Positions 52,209-61,729 of a DNA stretch of 64,000 bases are shown in pieces. Position 1 is the first letter of the stretch; each line of letters opens with the position of its first letter. The stretch comes from Methanomassiliicoccales archaeon (lineage in GTDB: Archaea > Thermoplasmatota > Thermoplasmata > Methanomassiliicoccales > UBA472): positions 1-64,000 of the forward strand of contig JAJRAK010000032.1 of the NCBI GenBank assembly GCA_028682895.1, given 5' to 3'. The notes under the pieces were generated by a model. It saw only the letters and a program-made list of their open reading frames with translations, did no database searches and was not told where the DNA came from. The translations under genes were made by a program, and so were the position numbers.

Positions 52209-53090
52209 ATGATACTACGAAAATTTGAGCTTGGTGTAAATTCTTTGCCACAGGTCGTCAATAATGATCCAGGGTTCTTAGCCTTGAAGAATAAGATATT
52301 CAAAGACACACGTCTGGATTGCAACCAATACAAGGACCCTTACCTGATGAGAAGGTTCAATGTCCGTATGAGGGCGACCGGCGTCAAAACGTACGAGGAA
52401 TATACCAGTGTATTAACTAAGACCCCAGACGAGTATGATAACCTTCTTTCGGAGATCACCATCAACGTCACTCAGTTCTTCCGGGACACGATGGTCTTCA
52501 AATCGTTGAGGGAGGACATCATTCCTTTGCTCATATACGAAAAGTGCATGAAGAATGATGTCAGCATCAAGATATGGAGCGCGGGATGCTCCAGCGGGGA
52601 GGAACCGTACTCCATGGCCATCATGCTCCATGACCTGCTAGGCGAGGAGTTCGACCATTTCAAGGTGACCATAGTGGCCTCGGACATAGACGATGAGGTG
52701 CTGGAGGCCGCACGGATAGGAACGTACCTCGCCAGACAGGTCGTTAACGTTCCCAAGGACCTATTGGCCCGTTACTTCACCAAGGAGGGTGACCTTTACT
52801 GCGTGAACGATGAGATAAAGCGTATGGTGCAGCTCAAGAAGGTCGACCTTTTCTCTCAGACCGGGGGATTCGGCTTCGATATGATACTGTGCCGCAATGT
52901 CGTCATCTATTTCAACCGTGAGATGCAGGACAAGCTCTACATGAAGTTCGTGAAGGCGCTCAGGCCAGGAGGATACTTCGTCATGGGCAACACGGAGACG
53001 TTGGTAGGGGAGGCGACGCAGTATCTGGAATCGATCAGGTCGAGGGAGCGCATCTATCAGAAGAGCATCAATGATGATTATCAAAAATGA
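52209..53090 (+). CDS. cheR: Chemoreceptor methyltransferase CheR
   Basis: 293 residues. N-terminal helical domain (TQFFRD preceding the methyltransferase) and a SAM-binding domain with IWSAGCSSGEEPYSMAI, DIDDEVLEAARIGTY and FDMILCRNVVIYF. Adds methyl groups to receptor glutamates. The ATG 52209 overlaps a TATA-like TTTATAAT (52203-52210); TTG 52245, preceded by GGTG, may be the real start and would fit that promoter. Divergent from cheW. A strong terminator follows at 53155. Confidence 0.93.
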   Translation: MILRKFELGVNSLPQVVNNDPGFLALKNKIFKDTRLDCNQYKDPYLMRRFNVRMRATGVKTYEEYTSVLTKTPDEYDNLLSEITINVTQFFRDTMVFKSLREDIIPLLIYEKCMKNDVSIKIWSAGCSSGEEPYSMAIMLHDLLGEEFDHFKVTIVASDIDDEVLEAARIGTYLARQVVNVPKDLLARYFTKEGDLYCVNDEIKRMVQLKKVDLFSQTGGFGFDMILCRNVVIYFNREMQDKLYMKFVKALRPGGYFVMGNTETLVGEATQYLESIRSRERIYQKSINDDYQK

Positions 53091-53154
53091 AAATCATTAT
53101 AAGTAAGGAAGGACGTAGGAGTAAATGCGTATCCTATCTCCTAATAGTACGCAC

Positions 53155-53185
53155 GGGGGGACGATCCCCCCATATTTTTCATTTT
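53155..53185. terminator. Strong hairpin terminator after cheR
   Basis: GGGGGGA-CGA-TCCCCCC (53155-53171) followed by ATATTTTTCATTTTT. It ends cheR on the plus strand and may also stop the convergent UspA transcript. Confidence 0.75.
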
Positions 53186-53230
53186 TAATGAAGCGGCCTG
53201 CCCATTGCTTATAAGATGATCAGATGGACC

Positions 53231-53620
53231 TTACTTCACTACGAAAACAGTGCATCCTGCGCTGGTGAAGACGCTGTGAGAGGTGCTCTTCTTCATGGAC
53301 TTGAAGAACCCTCCCTCGTCGGAAGCACCGATGAAGATGGCGTCAACGTCCATACGTGCGGCGGCGTCCATGATTATCTGGGCCGGGTCGCCGGCCTCCA
53401 TCATGGTCTCTACCTCGACGCCGAGACCCGATGCTTTGAGCTTAAGGCGACCGAGCACCCTCATTCCCGCCTTGATGGTCTCGTTCTTGCTCATCTTGGA
53501 ATCCGGTGCTACCACGAACAATATGGCCAACGGGCAATCGAAGCCAAGGGCGGTCCTGAATGCCATCTCGACGGCCTTGTAGGACTTGTTCTTTCCATCG
53601 GTGGCGACCAGGAACTTCAT
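53231..53620 (-). CDS. Universal stress protein UspA domain, copy 2
   Basis: 129 residues, single Usp domain. Strand-loop FLVATDG at the start and a final block IFIGASDEGGFFKSMKKSTSHSVF where the ATP-binding G-x2-G-x9-G(S/T) motif would be; here the first part is altered, so ATP binding is doubtful. It follows the neighbouring UspA gene with a one-base overlap (TAATG), so they are an operon and may form a heterodimer. Confidence 0.85.
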   Translation of the reverse strand: MKFLVATDGKNKSYKAVEMAFRTALGFDCPLAILFVVAPDSKMSKNETIKAGMRVLGRLKLKASGLGVEVETMMEAGDPAQIIMDAAARMDVDAIFIGASDEGGFFKSMKKSTSHSVFTSAGCTVFVVK

Positions 53621-54003
53621 TACCTCACCACCACGACGGTGCAGTTCGCCTTGCTTTTTATGATGTTCTGAAGGCTCTTCTTGCTCTTTCCCTTGCCGGG
53701 CTCGGAGGAGCCGATGACGATCATGTCAGCGCCTATCCTTTCCGCGGCCTCAACCAGGGTCTCCTGGGGGCGTCCCGCTTCCAGCAAGGTCGTCACTTCC
53801 ACGTCGTTCTCGGCGGCCTTGATCTTCAGCCTTCCCAATATCCTCATGCCCGTCTTGATGCGCTTCTCCTTATCGTCCTTGGAGTTCTTGTCCACAACGT
53901 ATATGATGTACATGGTGGCCCCCAGCGCTTTGGTCAAGCGGAAAGAATAATCAGTAGCTACTTCTGCCGCTGATCTTCCATCCGTACCGACAAGTATGTT
54001 CAT
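53620..54003 (-). CDS. Universal stress protein UspA domain, copy 1
   Basis: 127 residues. ILVGTDGRSAAEVA at the N-terminus and MIVIGSSEPGKGKSKKSLQNIIKSKANCTVVVVR at the end resemble Usp proteins; the G-x2-G-x9-G-S ATP loop is partly replaced by a Lys/Ser-rich segment. First gene of a two-gene operon with its paralogue. Confidence 0.86.
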   Translation of the reverse strand: MNILVGTDGRSAAEVATDYSFRLTKALGATMYIIYVVDKNSKDDKEKRIKTGMRILGRLKIKAAENDVEVTTLLEAGRPQETLVEAAERIGADMIVIGSSEPGKGKSKKSLQNIIKSKANCTVVVVR

Positions 54004-54200
54004 TGAGCTTCATCACAAAATCCTCTGTGACTGTATTTAACTGAAAAGGTACGATTTTCAATAATGATAATCAACGCGATCGTTCCCCGTGCACGGTCCA
54101 GAGAGCAGGATCTCTGATAATCATCTGCGATAATCAGCCCCTCAGGTTTATAACCGCAACCAGCTTTTTTTCTTCAAGGTTTGGACGGAGCGTATCTACA

Positions 54201-56540
54201 TTGAGAAGAATCTGGACAGCGTACATCGCCATCATAGCAGTCGCTCTTATCGTCCTATCGTCGCTCCCGCTGGGCATGACCGCCGATCCCGATCAGGTGC
54301 CCACCGAGCCACTGGACTTCGTGGTCCAGTCGGGCGATGGACAGGTACTCCTGTCCTGGTCAGCACCGCTCTATTCCAACGCCACCAATGTCACCGGGTA
54401 CTGGATATACCGTGGATCGGCAGAGGACCAGCTCAGCCTGTGGACCACGCTCAAGGCGATCACCTACTACCTGGACACAGGACTGGCCAACGGACAGGAA
54501 TATTATTACGCGGTTCGGGCGGTAAACTCCGCCGGTGCCGGTAATTTGACCGAGGTCCTTTCCGTAATACCTATGACCACGCCGTCCGAGCCCATCCTAC
54601 CGAACGCCGTCCCTGGGAACATGTACCTGAACCTTACCTGGGACGCCCCCAACTTCGATGGCGGTTCTGACATCATCGGTTACAATGTATATTATTCGCA
54701 AAACATGACGCTCGTAGGCAGCACGCCTGATACCTACCTCATCCACGCCAACCTTGTTCTTGGACGGACGTATTCTTACGTGGTCGTGGCGTTCAACGAG
54801 GTCGGCGAGGGGGACGTGAGCATCTCGTTCTCCGGTGCTCCAGACCTGGTACCGGGCGTTCCTGATGATATATGTGTCACCAGCGGTGTCCGGAACGTCA
54901 CCCTGTCATGGTCCACTCCAGATGACAACGGCGGCTCGGACCTGATTGGTTATAAGATCTATCGCGGCGAGGCCATGGACAGCATGTCCTTGCTCATCAC
55001 CTTGGAGGATGTCCTCTGCCATACCGATTATGGATTGGTGGAGAACGCGACTTACTATTATGCGGTCAGCGCCTTCAACATCGTCGGCGAAGGCCAGATA
55101 TCATCCGTCCTTAGGGCGGACGTGTTGGGCATGAACACCGTGGAGATCGTCAGCGTGATCGCTGAGAATGGAACGGTGGGACTGTTCTGGCAAGTGGACG
55201 AGGACAACGCCCTTCCGGCGGTCCGATACTGGGTATACAGGGGTTACTCCCCGGAGGACCTTACGCTGCTCGGAGCTTCCGTCACTTCGAACTACATCTG
55301 GGACGATGATGTGGTCAATGGTATCACCTACTTCTACCAGATCGCGGTCGAGAACCCTTCGGGCCTGGGATGGTCCAATATCGTCAATGCGACCCCGTGC
55401 ACGACGCCGACTGGGCCTTTAGGATTGACCGGCAAAGGATACGTGGAGCATATCACACTCACCTGGAAAGCACCGTCCGATGACGGAGGGTCCGATGTCC
55501 TTGGTTACAAGATATACCTCAAGGATGACGGCGACCTCATCTATCTGGGTGAATCGAACGTCACCGAATACGTCGCTGCTGGTCTCACCGTAGGAACGTA
55601 TTACACGTTCCAAGTGTCCGCCTGCAACCTGGCTGGCGAGGGCGATCTGAGCGACCCGGTCACTTTGATCTGCGGGCTGGCGCCGTCCACGCCCTCCTTC
55701 ACCAATGTCACGAGCGGACAGAGCTTTGTCCAGCTGAACTGGTCAGAACCTGCGGTCATGGGCTCCGGGGACCTGCTCGGATACATAATAAACCGCACCT
55801 CTGCGTCCGGTTCGGAAGAGTTCTACTCCGATTTCGAATCGTACAATGATACGAACGTGGTGAACGGGGTCACATATACGTACACCGTGCGCTCGTTCAG
55901 CGAGTTCGGCGAGAGCGACCCGTCCGAGGCGGTGAGCGCCACACCGGAATGGGTAGGGGTAGTGCCCGAAGCGCCATCCGACCTTAACGCGACCGCCGGT
56001 GCCGATTATGTCACCATCACCTGGAACGCCTCAGACGACGGGGGACAGCCCATCATCGGTTACCGGATATACCGCAGCTCCATGAACAGCACCCAGTTCT
56101 ACCTTGCCACCGTCACCGACACTTGGTACAACGACACGGGCCGACCGAACAACTCCACCTACTATTACAGGGTGGAAGCGTACAATATAATAGGCACTGG
56201 TGATTCGTCCGAGGTCATCAATGCCACCACCGGTTTCCCAGTAGAGACCGTGGATGAAGAAAGTTCGGGCGGGGGATGGTTCGATGGGATCATCGGCCTG
56301 CTCAGCGGTCCGTTACTACTGGTGCTTATCATTTTCATAGCCGCCGTGGCCATATTGCTGGTCTTCAAGAAGGGGCTTGGCAGCAACCTGTTCAAGCGCG
56401 GCGGAAAGAAGAAAGGCAAGGGCAAGTCATCGGCATCCATGAGATATGCCTCGCCCAAGCAGACCAATGGCACCAGGCCGGCGACGCCCGGGGCAAAGAA
56501 ACCAGGTCAGGTGCCTCCGAAGAGGCCGCCGGTCAAGTGA
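54201..56540 (+). CDS. Surface protein with seven fibronectin type III domains
   Basis: 779 residues. Signal peptide at 1-28 (YIAIIAVALIVLSSLPLGMTA), then seven FN3 domains of about 90 residues each, recognisable by P-x-x-P starts, W-x-x-P strands and GYxIYRG/YYYAVxAxN strands (start near 33, 127, 217, 308, 397, 489, 585). The C-terminus has a stalk, one membrane helix (IIGLLSGPLLLVLIIFIAAVAILLVF) and a basic cytosolic tail. Many N-x-S/T sites. Likely an adhesin or S-layer associated protein. The TTG start follows a TATA box (TTTATAAC near 54147). Confidence 0.87.
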   Translation: MRRIWTAYIAIIAVALIVLSSLPLGMTADPDQVPTEPLDFVVQSGDGQVLLSWSAPLYSNATNVTGYWIYRGSAEDQLSLWTTLKAITYYLDTGLANGQEYYYAVRAVNSAGAGNLTEVLSVIPMTTPSEPILPNAVPGNMYLNLTWDAPNFDGGSDIIGYNVYYSQNMTLVGSTPDTYLIHANLVLGRTYSYVVVAFNEVGEGDVSISFSGAPDLVPGVPDDICVTSGVRNVTLSWSTPDDNGGSDLIGYKIYRGEAMDSMSLLITLEDVLCHTDYGLVENATYYYAVSAFNIVGEGQISSVLRADVLGMNTVEIVSVIAENGTVGLFWQVDEDNALPAVRYWVYRGYSPEDLTLLGASVTSNYIWDDDVVNGITYFYQIAVENPSGLGWSNIVNATPCTTPTGPLGLTGKGYVEHITLTWKAPSDDGGSDVLGYKIYLKDDGDLIYLGESNVTEYVAAGLTVGTYYTFQVSACNLAGEGDLSDPVTLICGLAPSTPSFTNVTSGQSFVQLNWSEPAVMGSGDLLGYIINRTSASGSEEFYSDFESYNDTNVVNGVTYTYTVRSFSEFGESDPSEAVSATPEWVGVVPEAPSDLNATAGADYVTITWNASDDGGQPIIGYRIYRSSMNSTQFYLATVTDTWYNDTGRPNNSTYYYRVEAYNIIGTGDSSEVINATTGFPVETVDEESSGGGWFDGIIGLLSGPLLLVLIIFIAAVAILLVFKKGLGSNLFKRGGKKKGKGKSSASMRYASPKQTNGTRPATPGAKKPGQVPPKRPPVK

Positions 56541-56628
56541 TCCGAGGACCTGACCGTCCGCATGACAAAGGACCGATGAAAAAGGAAGGACCGCAAGGTC
56601 CCTGAGCGGCCCTATGTGATCATTGGTC

Positions 56629-58092
56629 TTAGAAGATAGGCGTCAACGTCAGGGGTATCCCTTTGGGCACCTGTTTGGCCTCCACGGCCTGATAGGATGT
56701 GAAAGGTGCCTCCCCCCAAAGGATGGTGTCGTCCCCGAACTTGTCGATCTTGATATGCACGGAGCAGAGCTCACGGAACCGCTCCAATGACTTGGTCTTG
56801 AACGGGGCTATGGCGATGAACACGCCGTCGTTGGCGCGCAGAGCGTTGAGCATCTCGTGCATGCCATCTATCACCGAAGGACCGTATGTCGACTCGAGCG
56901 CGTCCAGTCCCATGACGCAGATGCCGCCGGTGCCTTCACCGATGTCATAGCTGATCTTCTTCCACGAGAGGTCCGATGCAACGTTGATACCTTCGAGAGG
57001 GAAGATGTCACCCAGGGCCGGTCCCCTTGACGAGGATATCTCCTCGGCGATGCGTATGTGACGCTCAGAACGCACATGGGTGGTCATGGCCAGATAGGCG
57101 GACATACCGTCCGTCCGACCGATCTTCCTTGTAGGCATCCATATGACGCCCTTTCCCGTCAACGCCATCGAGCTGACGATACCGGCCTCGATCTGGCGCA
57201 GCACGTCGTACGTTACCCTTTCTCCGATGTCGAAGAGCACAAGGCGCCCTTTCGGTATCCCTCCGCCAATAAGTACGTCGAGGTCCTCTATGCCGGTCGA
57301 GATGGACCCGTCCTTGCCCTCCAAAGGCTTGAACGGTGCGGGCGGCAAAGGGACCAGCGGGGAGAACACCTTCATCATGCCCTTGTCCAGTGTGAAAGTT
57401 CCCTTGAACGTCTTGATGCGGCATCCTCTCAATTTCAATATCTTCATCTCGCGGATGACGCGGTAGTCCGACTCCCGGTTGGAGAGCACGATGACCCCGT
57501 CGCCCAGATAATCGAGCGCGGTCTCGTTGTTCTCCATTACGAACACCACATTGGCGCCGTATCCTTCCACCAGGTCCTTCTGCAGCGCGGAGAAGAGAAC
57601 TTCCTTCCTCAGTCCATACCTTTCCGCCAGAGCATCAAGGCTGTCGATGACTATCATGGACTTGTTCGGCTTGGCGGCGCGTATCTTCTCGTACACGTTC
57701 ATGATCATCTTGAGGTCGGCCTCTTTCGCACCTTCCCCCTTCAGCCGTTTGAGCCCTTCGTCCAGCGGCAGCCCGCCCTCCTCCCCCATGCCAAGCTGGC
57801 TGAGCAGCTCGTCCTGGGATAGGTCCACCTGCTCCTTCATCCATTTGGCGATGTCCGCACCGAACACCCGCTCCGCCAACCAGGGGAACTGCGTGAGTAT
57901 CAGTACATCGGACACGCGGGTGGAAAGATAGAAGCCATTGGTCCGATCGGACATATCGCCCATCAATTGCAGGGCGAAGGTGGTCTTTCCTGTTCCGGCC
58001 TCTCCCCGGACTATCAAAGAATGACCTGTGCTGAAGGTGAAGAAATCCCACAGCTCGTTCGGTAGAAAGGAGACAGGTTTATCGGCCGACAT
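56629..58092 (-). CDS. RecA/KaiC-superfamily ATPase (GvpD-like), second domain degenerate
   Basis: 487 residues. First RecA-like domain has Walker A GEAGTGKTT (30-38) and Walker B KSMIVIDSLDAL. A second KaiC-like domain begins SISTGIEDLDVLIGGGIPKGRLVLF and then lacks a Walker A (DIGERVTYD), so it cannot bind ATP in the normal way. The layout resembles archaeal GvpD/KaiC-like regulators. No gas-vesicle structural genes are present. Possible roles are signalling or regulation, given the KaiC-type relatives in archaea. Confidence 0.75.
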   Translation of the reverse strand: MSADKPVSFLPNELWDFFTFSTGHSLIVRGEAGTGKTTFALQLMGDMSDRTNGFYLSTRVSDVLILTQFPWLAERVFGADIAKWMKEQVDLSQDELLSQLGMGEEGGLPLDEGLKRLKGEGAKEADLKMIMNVYEKIRAAKPNKSMIVIDSLDALAERYGLRKEVLFSALQKDLVEGYGANVVFVMENNETALDYLGDGVIVLSNRESDYRVIREMKILKLRGCRIKTFKGTFTLDKGMMKVFSPLVPLPPAPFKPLEGKDGSISTGIEDLDVLIGGGIPKGRLVLFDIGERVTYDVLRQIEAGIVSSMALTGKGVIWMPTRKIGRTDGMSAYLAMTTHVRSERHIRIAEEISSSRGPALGDIFPLEGINVASDLSWKKISYDIGEGTGGICVMGLDALESTYGPSVIDGMHEMLNALRANDGVFIAIAPFKTKSLERFRELCSVHIKIDKFGDDTILWGEAPFTSYQAVEAKQVPKGIPLTLTPIF

Positions 58093-58206
58093 GGCCCTAA
58101 AAAGATACGGGATGATTATTAATTAGATACGCTCAGGTTATCATTGGAGGATAATTCAGTGCGTCAAGTTTTTATGTAAGGACCGGGATTTTATGTCGAA
58201 TCACCC

Positions 58207-58527
58207 ATGTCGGAATCAGGCCGTAGGAACGCATCGCTCCTTTTGATCGTAGCGTTGCTGCTATCGCTGCTATCGCTCATCGTGATCTCGATCATGGCGT
58301 TGTTCCAACTGACCCTGGGCCTGGTCTCCGAGAACACCGTCATCGTTCTCTTCTGCTTTACCATACTGCCTTCCACCATCGCGTCCTGGATGTCCCTCTT
58401 GGGACGCCTGAGGTACTTGGACGAGTATGACAACCGGCAGGACGCGGCCATGAAGGCCACCATCACCCTGGCCCTGGCCATGGTGCTCACGTCCTTCTGC
58501 TATTTCATGGTCCAGCTAATACTTTGA
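58207..58527 (+). CDS. Small membrane protein, unknown
   Basis: 106 residues with three hydrophobic helices (about 10-35, 40-65 and 83-105) and a charged cytosolic loop (RYLDEYDNRQDAAMKA). No family is recognised. Upstream is a TATA-like TTTTTATGTA. Its 3' end overlaps the convergent DUF123 gene by 23 bases. Confidence 0.6.
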   Translation: MSESGRRNASLLLIVALLLSLLSLIVISIMALFQLTLGLVSENTVIVLFCFTILPSTIASWMSLLGRLRYLDEYDNRQDAAMKATITLALAMVLTSFCYFMVQLIL

Positions 58528-58924
58528 GCAGTTCGTGGACCTTTCTCATAGCCCCCACGTCCAGATCGTCGCAGTAGAACAGGTGACCGCCGCACCTGCA
58601 GTCCGAGGAGCCGAAACCGCCTATGACCCTATCGAAACGGCCACTCTGCAGAAGTCCCTTGGCCATCTCGCACTCGCATCTCTCGCTCGAGTACAGCATG
58701 AGGGCGAACATCAGGTCACCGGCGGCCAGCAGCCGATCGATGTGCCAATGCTCCTTCTTTTCCTTGCGGAAATGACGCCCTACACGGGCTTTCACACCGT
58801 TCAGCGCCGAGCCGCAGTAAACGTATACACCTGGATGGAGCTCACATCGTCCCAAGCGCCCTATCGATAGCTCTCGTGGCTCATCGATGCTGATGAACAG
58901 GAGATAGCTGCCTGGGCGGTCCAT
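58505..58924 (-). CDS. DUF123 / GIY-YIG-like protein
   Basis: 139 residues of DUF123, the family often fused to or placed near endonuclease III. Marks: GSYLLFISI, RLGRCELHPGVYVYCGSALNG, ARVGRHFRKEKKEHWHIDRLL and C-terminal SDCRCGGHLFYC. The GIY-YIG-like core and the Cys/His cluster suggest nuclease or DNA/RNA binding. It stands alone here. Confidence 0.85.
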   Translation of the reverse strand: MDRPGSYLLFISIDEPRELSIGRLGRCELHPGVYVYCGSALNGVKARVGRHFRKEKKEHWHIDRLLAAGDLMFALMLYSSERCECEMAKGLLQSGRFDRVIGGFGSSDCRCGGHLFYCDDLDVGAMRKVHELLKVLAGP

Positions 58925-59005
58925 TCCTCATACCTCGAGAAAAAATACCGGACCGGACATATAATGATGATGTTCCAGTACCGCTAGTGCGCAGGTCAGG
59001 ACGTC

Positions 59006-59935
59006 TCAATCGACCTTAGGGACGTACATCTCCTGCACCTCGGCCTTGGTCTTGATGCGGATCATAGTACTGTCACCCAGACGGCAGTTGGAGATGGTGG
59101 CGATGTCCTTGAGCTTCCGCCCGTACACCTCAAGCTCCTCCAGCTCCTTCAAGTGCTTCTCGTAGGGTATTTTCACCCTGAGACCGTCGACGTGCAGGAC
59201 CACCGGCGCGGGGCGCAAGCATTCCTGCACCGCGTCCATATCGTCCAATGCGTCCTTGACCTCGGAGGGGTGCACGAACAGGGGGTCCTCCTCGATTTCC
59301 TGACGGCGAACGCTGATGACCTCCTTGACCCGGTCGGCGATCTCCTCCAGCTTGGCGATCTCCTCGGAGCGCCTCATCCTCTCCACCTTGCGGCCTACAC
59401 CGCATACCAGCGCCTCGCAGTGCGGCAGAGAATCGAGCTCCGGGCCGACCACGGTGACCACAGGGATCTGGATGTCCTTGAACAGGTCGATCTTCTCGTG
59501 CGTGACGCACTCCTTGAAGTTGCCGAGCATGAAGATGGCAGCGTCGTACTCCTCGATTATCGCCTTCTCCGAAGCGGATATCTGGCACGTCTTCCTTCCG
59601 CGCCCACGGGCCAGCCCCATCACGATGGTGATGGCCCCGTACCGTCTCAGGTGCTCAGCGATGTCGCATATGGGGTGAGGCATGTGATGCCTTCCCAGCG
59701 TCGGACCTATGACAGCGATCTCCGTCCCGGCCAGTGGTACCTCGACCACCTTGCCGCCGAGCTCGGCCGTCTTCGCCTCGATCAACGGCCGGTCCTCGGC
59801 CGGTATGGCCATGGTGATGGTGATCATCACCTGGACCTGGGTCTTCTGCAGGATGAAGCCGCCGACATCCTCTATAAGTTCGTACAGCTGCTCCACCTTG
59901 TGCACTCCGCCATCGTACATGAGCACTTCGTACAT
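59006..59935 (-). CDS. mmp7: Methanogenesis marker protein 7
   Basis: 309 residues, a family restricted to methanogens and relatives. Features include the start MYEVLMYDGGVHKVEQL, VAVIGPTLGRHHMPHPICDIAEHLRRYGAITIVMGLARGRGRKT-like conserved core (about 70-110) and a long helical C-terminus. Mmp7 is a component of the complex that reactivates methyl-coenzyme M reductase with ATP in methanogens where it was studied. Last gene of the operon; its start overlaps the mmp17 stop by one base. Confidence 0.9.
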   Translation of the reverse strand: MYEVLMYDGGVHKVEQLYELIEDVGGFILQKTQVQVMITITMAIPAEDRPLIEAKTAELGGKVVEVPLAGTEIAVIGPTLGRHHMPHPICDIAEHLRRYGAITIVMGLARGRGRKTCQISASEKAIIEEYDAAIFMLGNFKECVTHEKIDLFKDIQIPVVTVVGPELDSLPHCEALVCGVGRKVERMRRSEEIAKLEEIADRVKEVISVRRQEIEEDPLFVHPSEVKDALDDMDAVQECLRPAPVVLHVDGLRVKIPYEKHLKELEELEVYGRKLKDIATISNCRLGDSTMIRIKTKAEVQEMYVPKVD

Positions 59936-60501
59936 CAGGCGGCCTCCCCGATCATGTTCTTATGCACCTTTTTAGCCTCTTCGAGGAAATCCACGGTCAT
60001 CCCATGTTCCGTGGCCACGATCGTCATCACGTCGTCGGTATAGATCTCGTTGCGTACCTTGAGACCTTCAGGGAGAAGACGCCACATGGCGTCAAGCAGC
60101 TGGGAACGGACCTCTTCCTCGGGATCGAGGCTCAGGTCGGAGACCTCGTTGACCGGCACGCCCTCCACGAATATCTCCAGTCGGGTAAGCTGCTGCACCC
60201 GCTCCCGCCCATACAGGCGCCATAGCGTGGCGAGCAGGCGCGGCGCGAACGCCTCGTCCTTGATGGTGAGGAACGTCCCGCCCTCTTGTCCCACCAGCTC
60301 CGCGATGTCGTTCACCGGGCGCTTGCCCGATGAATGCTTCACCTTCAGAGATACGATGAACAATGTCTGGTCCGGCCGGATGATGAGGCGAGCCCGCTCC
60401 ACCATGTTGGAGATGCTCATGTCCATCAGTATCCGCTCCAGCAGCCATTGGTAAGAATCCAGGGCATATTGCTCCGTTCCCTCGAGCTCGAACTCCACCA
60501 A
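59935..60501 (-). CDS. mmp17: Methanogenesis marker protein 17
   Basis: 188 residues. Two similar halves with ferredoxin-like alpha/beta patterns (IRPDQTLFIVSLKVKHSS and EIFVEGVPVNEV). It belongs to the methanogen-specific Mmp17 family that occurs next to Mmp7 and Mmp15 and is found in MCR activation complexes. ATG 60501 lies 4 bases after the mmp15 stop. Confidence 0.9.
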   Translation of the reverse strand: MVEFELEGTEQYALDSYQWLLERILMDMSISNMVERARLIIRPDQTLFIVSLKVKHSSGKRPVNDIAELVGQEGGTFLTIKDEAFAPRLLATLWRLYGRERVQQLTRLEIFVEGVPVNEVSDLSLDPEEEVRSQLLDAMWRLLPEGLKVRNEIYTDDVMTIVATEHGMTVDFLEEAKKVHKNMIGEAA

Positions 60502-60505
60502 GTTC

Positions 60506-61729
60506 TCACCCCAGAAGGCCGGACGAGAGCAGCGCCGCGCCCACCCCTCCGATGTACTGGGAGTCCTTCGGCACTATGGGCCTCGCGCCCAGAGTATGCT
60601 CCATGGCCGTGACCAGACCGGATATGAGGGACGTGCCCCCGACCTGAATGATAGGCTGACGCACCTCGATCTCCTGAAGCTGTTGTTCGTACACCTGTTC
60701 CGCAACGCTGTGGCAGGCGGCTGCGGCCACGTCCGCCAGGGTGTTCCCGGCGGCCAATGATGTCACCAGGTCCTGTATGCCGAAGACGGAGCAGTATGAG
60801 TTCATCTTGACCTTGTTATGGTCCCCTTGGTCGGCGAGGGAGCCCAGATCGGTGATCTCCACCTTCAGGCGCTTGGACACCATCTCCAGGAATCGCCCGG
60901 ACGCACCGGCGCATATGCCGCCCATGGTGAAGTTGTCAGGTATGCCGTCCCGCACTGTGATGGCCTTGTTGTCCATTCCCCCTATGTCGATGATGGTGGC
61001 CTCGCCCTTTTGCTTGCCAGCCAGCCAAACGGCTCCCTTGGAGTTCACCGTGAGCTCCTCCTGGACCAGCTTGGCATTGAACTTCTTCCCCAGGGTGAAC
61101 CGGCCGTAACCGGTCGTGCCTATTGCCTCGAGCTGCTCGCGCTTGACCCCTGCCTCCTCCAAGGCCTTCGTCAAGGCCGTCTCGGCGGAAGAGAAGACAT
61201 CGGTCGTAGGAAGCCAGTACTTACCGATTATCACGTTGTCGCGCATGATGACCGCCTTGGTCGTGGAAGAACCGGAGTCCAACCCGGCGGTGAGCCCTAC
61301 CTGCCTCTCACGGGCGAGCAGTTCCTTCCTTTCCACGATGGTCACCAATGCCTCCATCCTGGTCAGCAGCTGAGGGGCCTTGGTCCTTTCAGTGAACGAA
61401 TAAGTGACCACCGGAAGCCTCACATGCTCCTGCACGAACTTTCTCAGTTCCGTACGCACCAAAGCGCCCTCGGCGCAGCGGAAGCAGGTGGCGATGAATA
61501 TGGCATCGGCATCATAGTTCTTGTTGGCCAGCTCCATCGCCCTGGCGATCATGAGCTTGAGCTGAGGGCTGTTGGGGTTGAAGCCGAACTCCTCCACGGC
61601 CTTGTCGATGCGGTCCATGTTCACGTCGGGGTAGACCATCTTGGCCCCCACCGTCTCGGCGGCGCGCTCTATCTCGGACTGAACGGCACTGTATTCCGTC
61701 CCGCAGGACAGCTGGGCGATCTTGATCAT
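60506..61729 (-). CDS. mmp15: Methanogenesis marker protein 15 (activator-type ASKHA ATPase)
   Basis: 407 residues. An N-terminal domain of about 130 residues with Cys ([19 protein letters not shown]) is followed by a BcrA/HgdC-like ATPase: [14 protein letters not shown] (phosphate 1), [15 protein letters not shown] (phosphate 2), and [17 protein letters not shown], whose Cys in the activators of 2-hydroxyacyl-CoA dehydratases binds a shared [4Fe-4S] cluster. It may couple ATP hydrolysis to low-potential electron transfer for MCR assembly or activation. The ATG overlaps the mmp5 stop (ATGA); a longer upstream frame is out-of-frame shadow of mmp5. Confidence 0.9.
   Translation of the reverse strand: MIKIAQLSCGTEYSAVQSEIERAAETVGAKMVYPDVNMDRIDKAVEEFGFNPNSPQLKLMIARAMELANKNYDADAIFIATCFRCAEGALVRTELRKFVQEHVRLPVVTYSFTERTKAPQLLTRMEALVTIVERKELLARERQVGLTAGLDSGSSTTKAVIMRDNVIIGKYWLPTTDVFSSAETALTKALEEAGVKREQLEAIGTTGYGRFTLGKKFNAKLVQEELTVNSKGAVWLAGKQKGEATIIDIGGMDNKAITVRDGIPDNFTMGGICAGASGRFLEMVSKRLKVEITDLGSLADQGDHNKVKMNSYCSVFGIQDLVTSLAAGNTLADVAAAACHSVAEQVYEQQLQEIEVRQPIIQVGGTSLISGLVTAMEHTLGARPIVPKDSQYIGGVGAALLSSGLLG

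Noticed and set aside
56629-58092. Gas-vesicle cluster
   Set aside because: Only one GvpD-like ATPase is present; no gvpA, gvpF or other structural gene is nearby.
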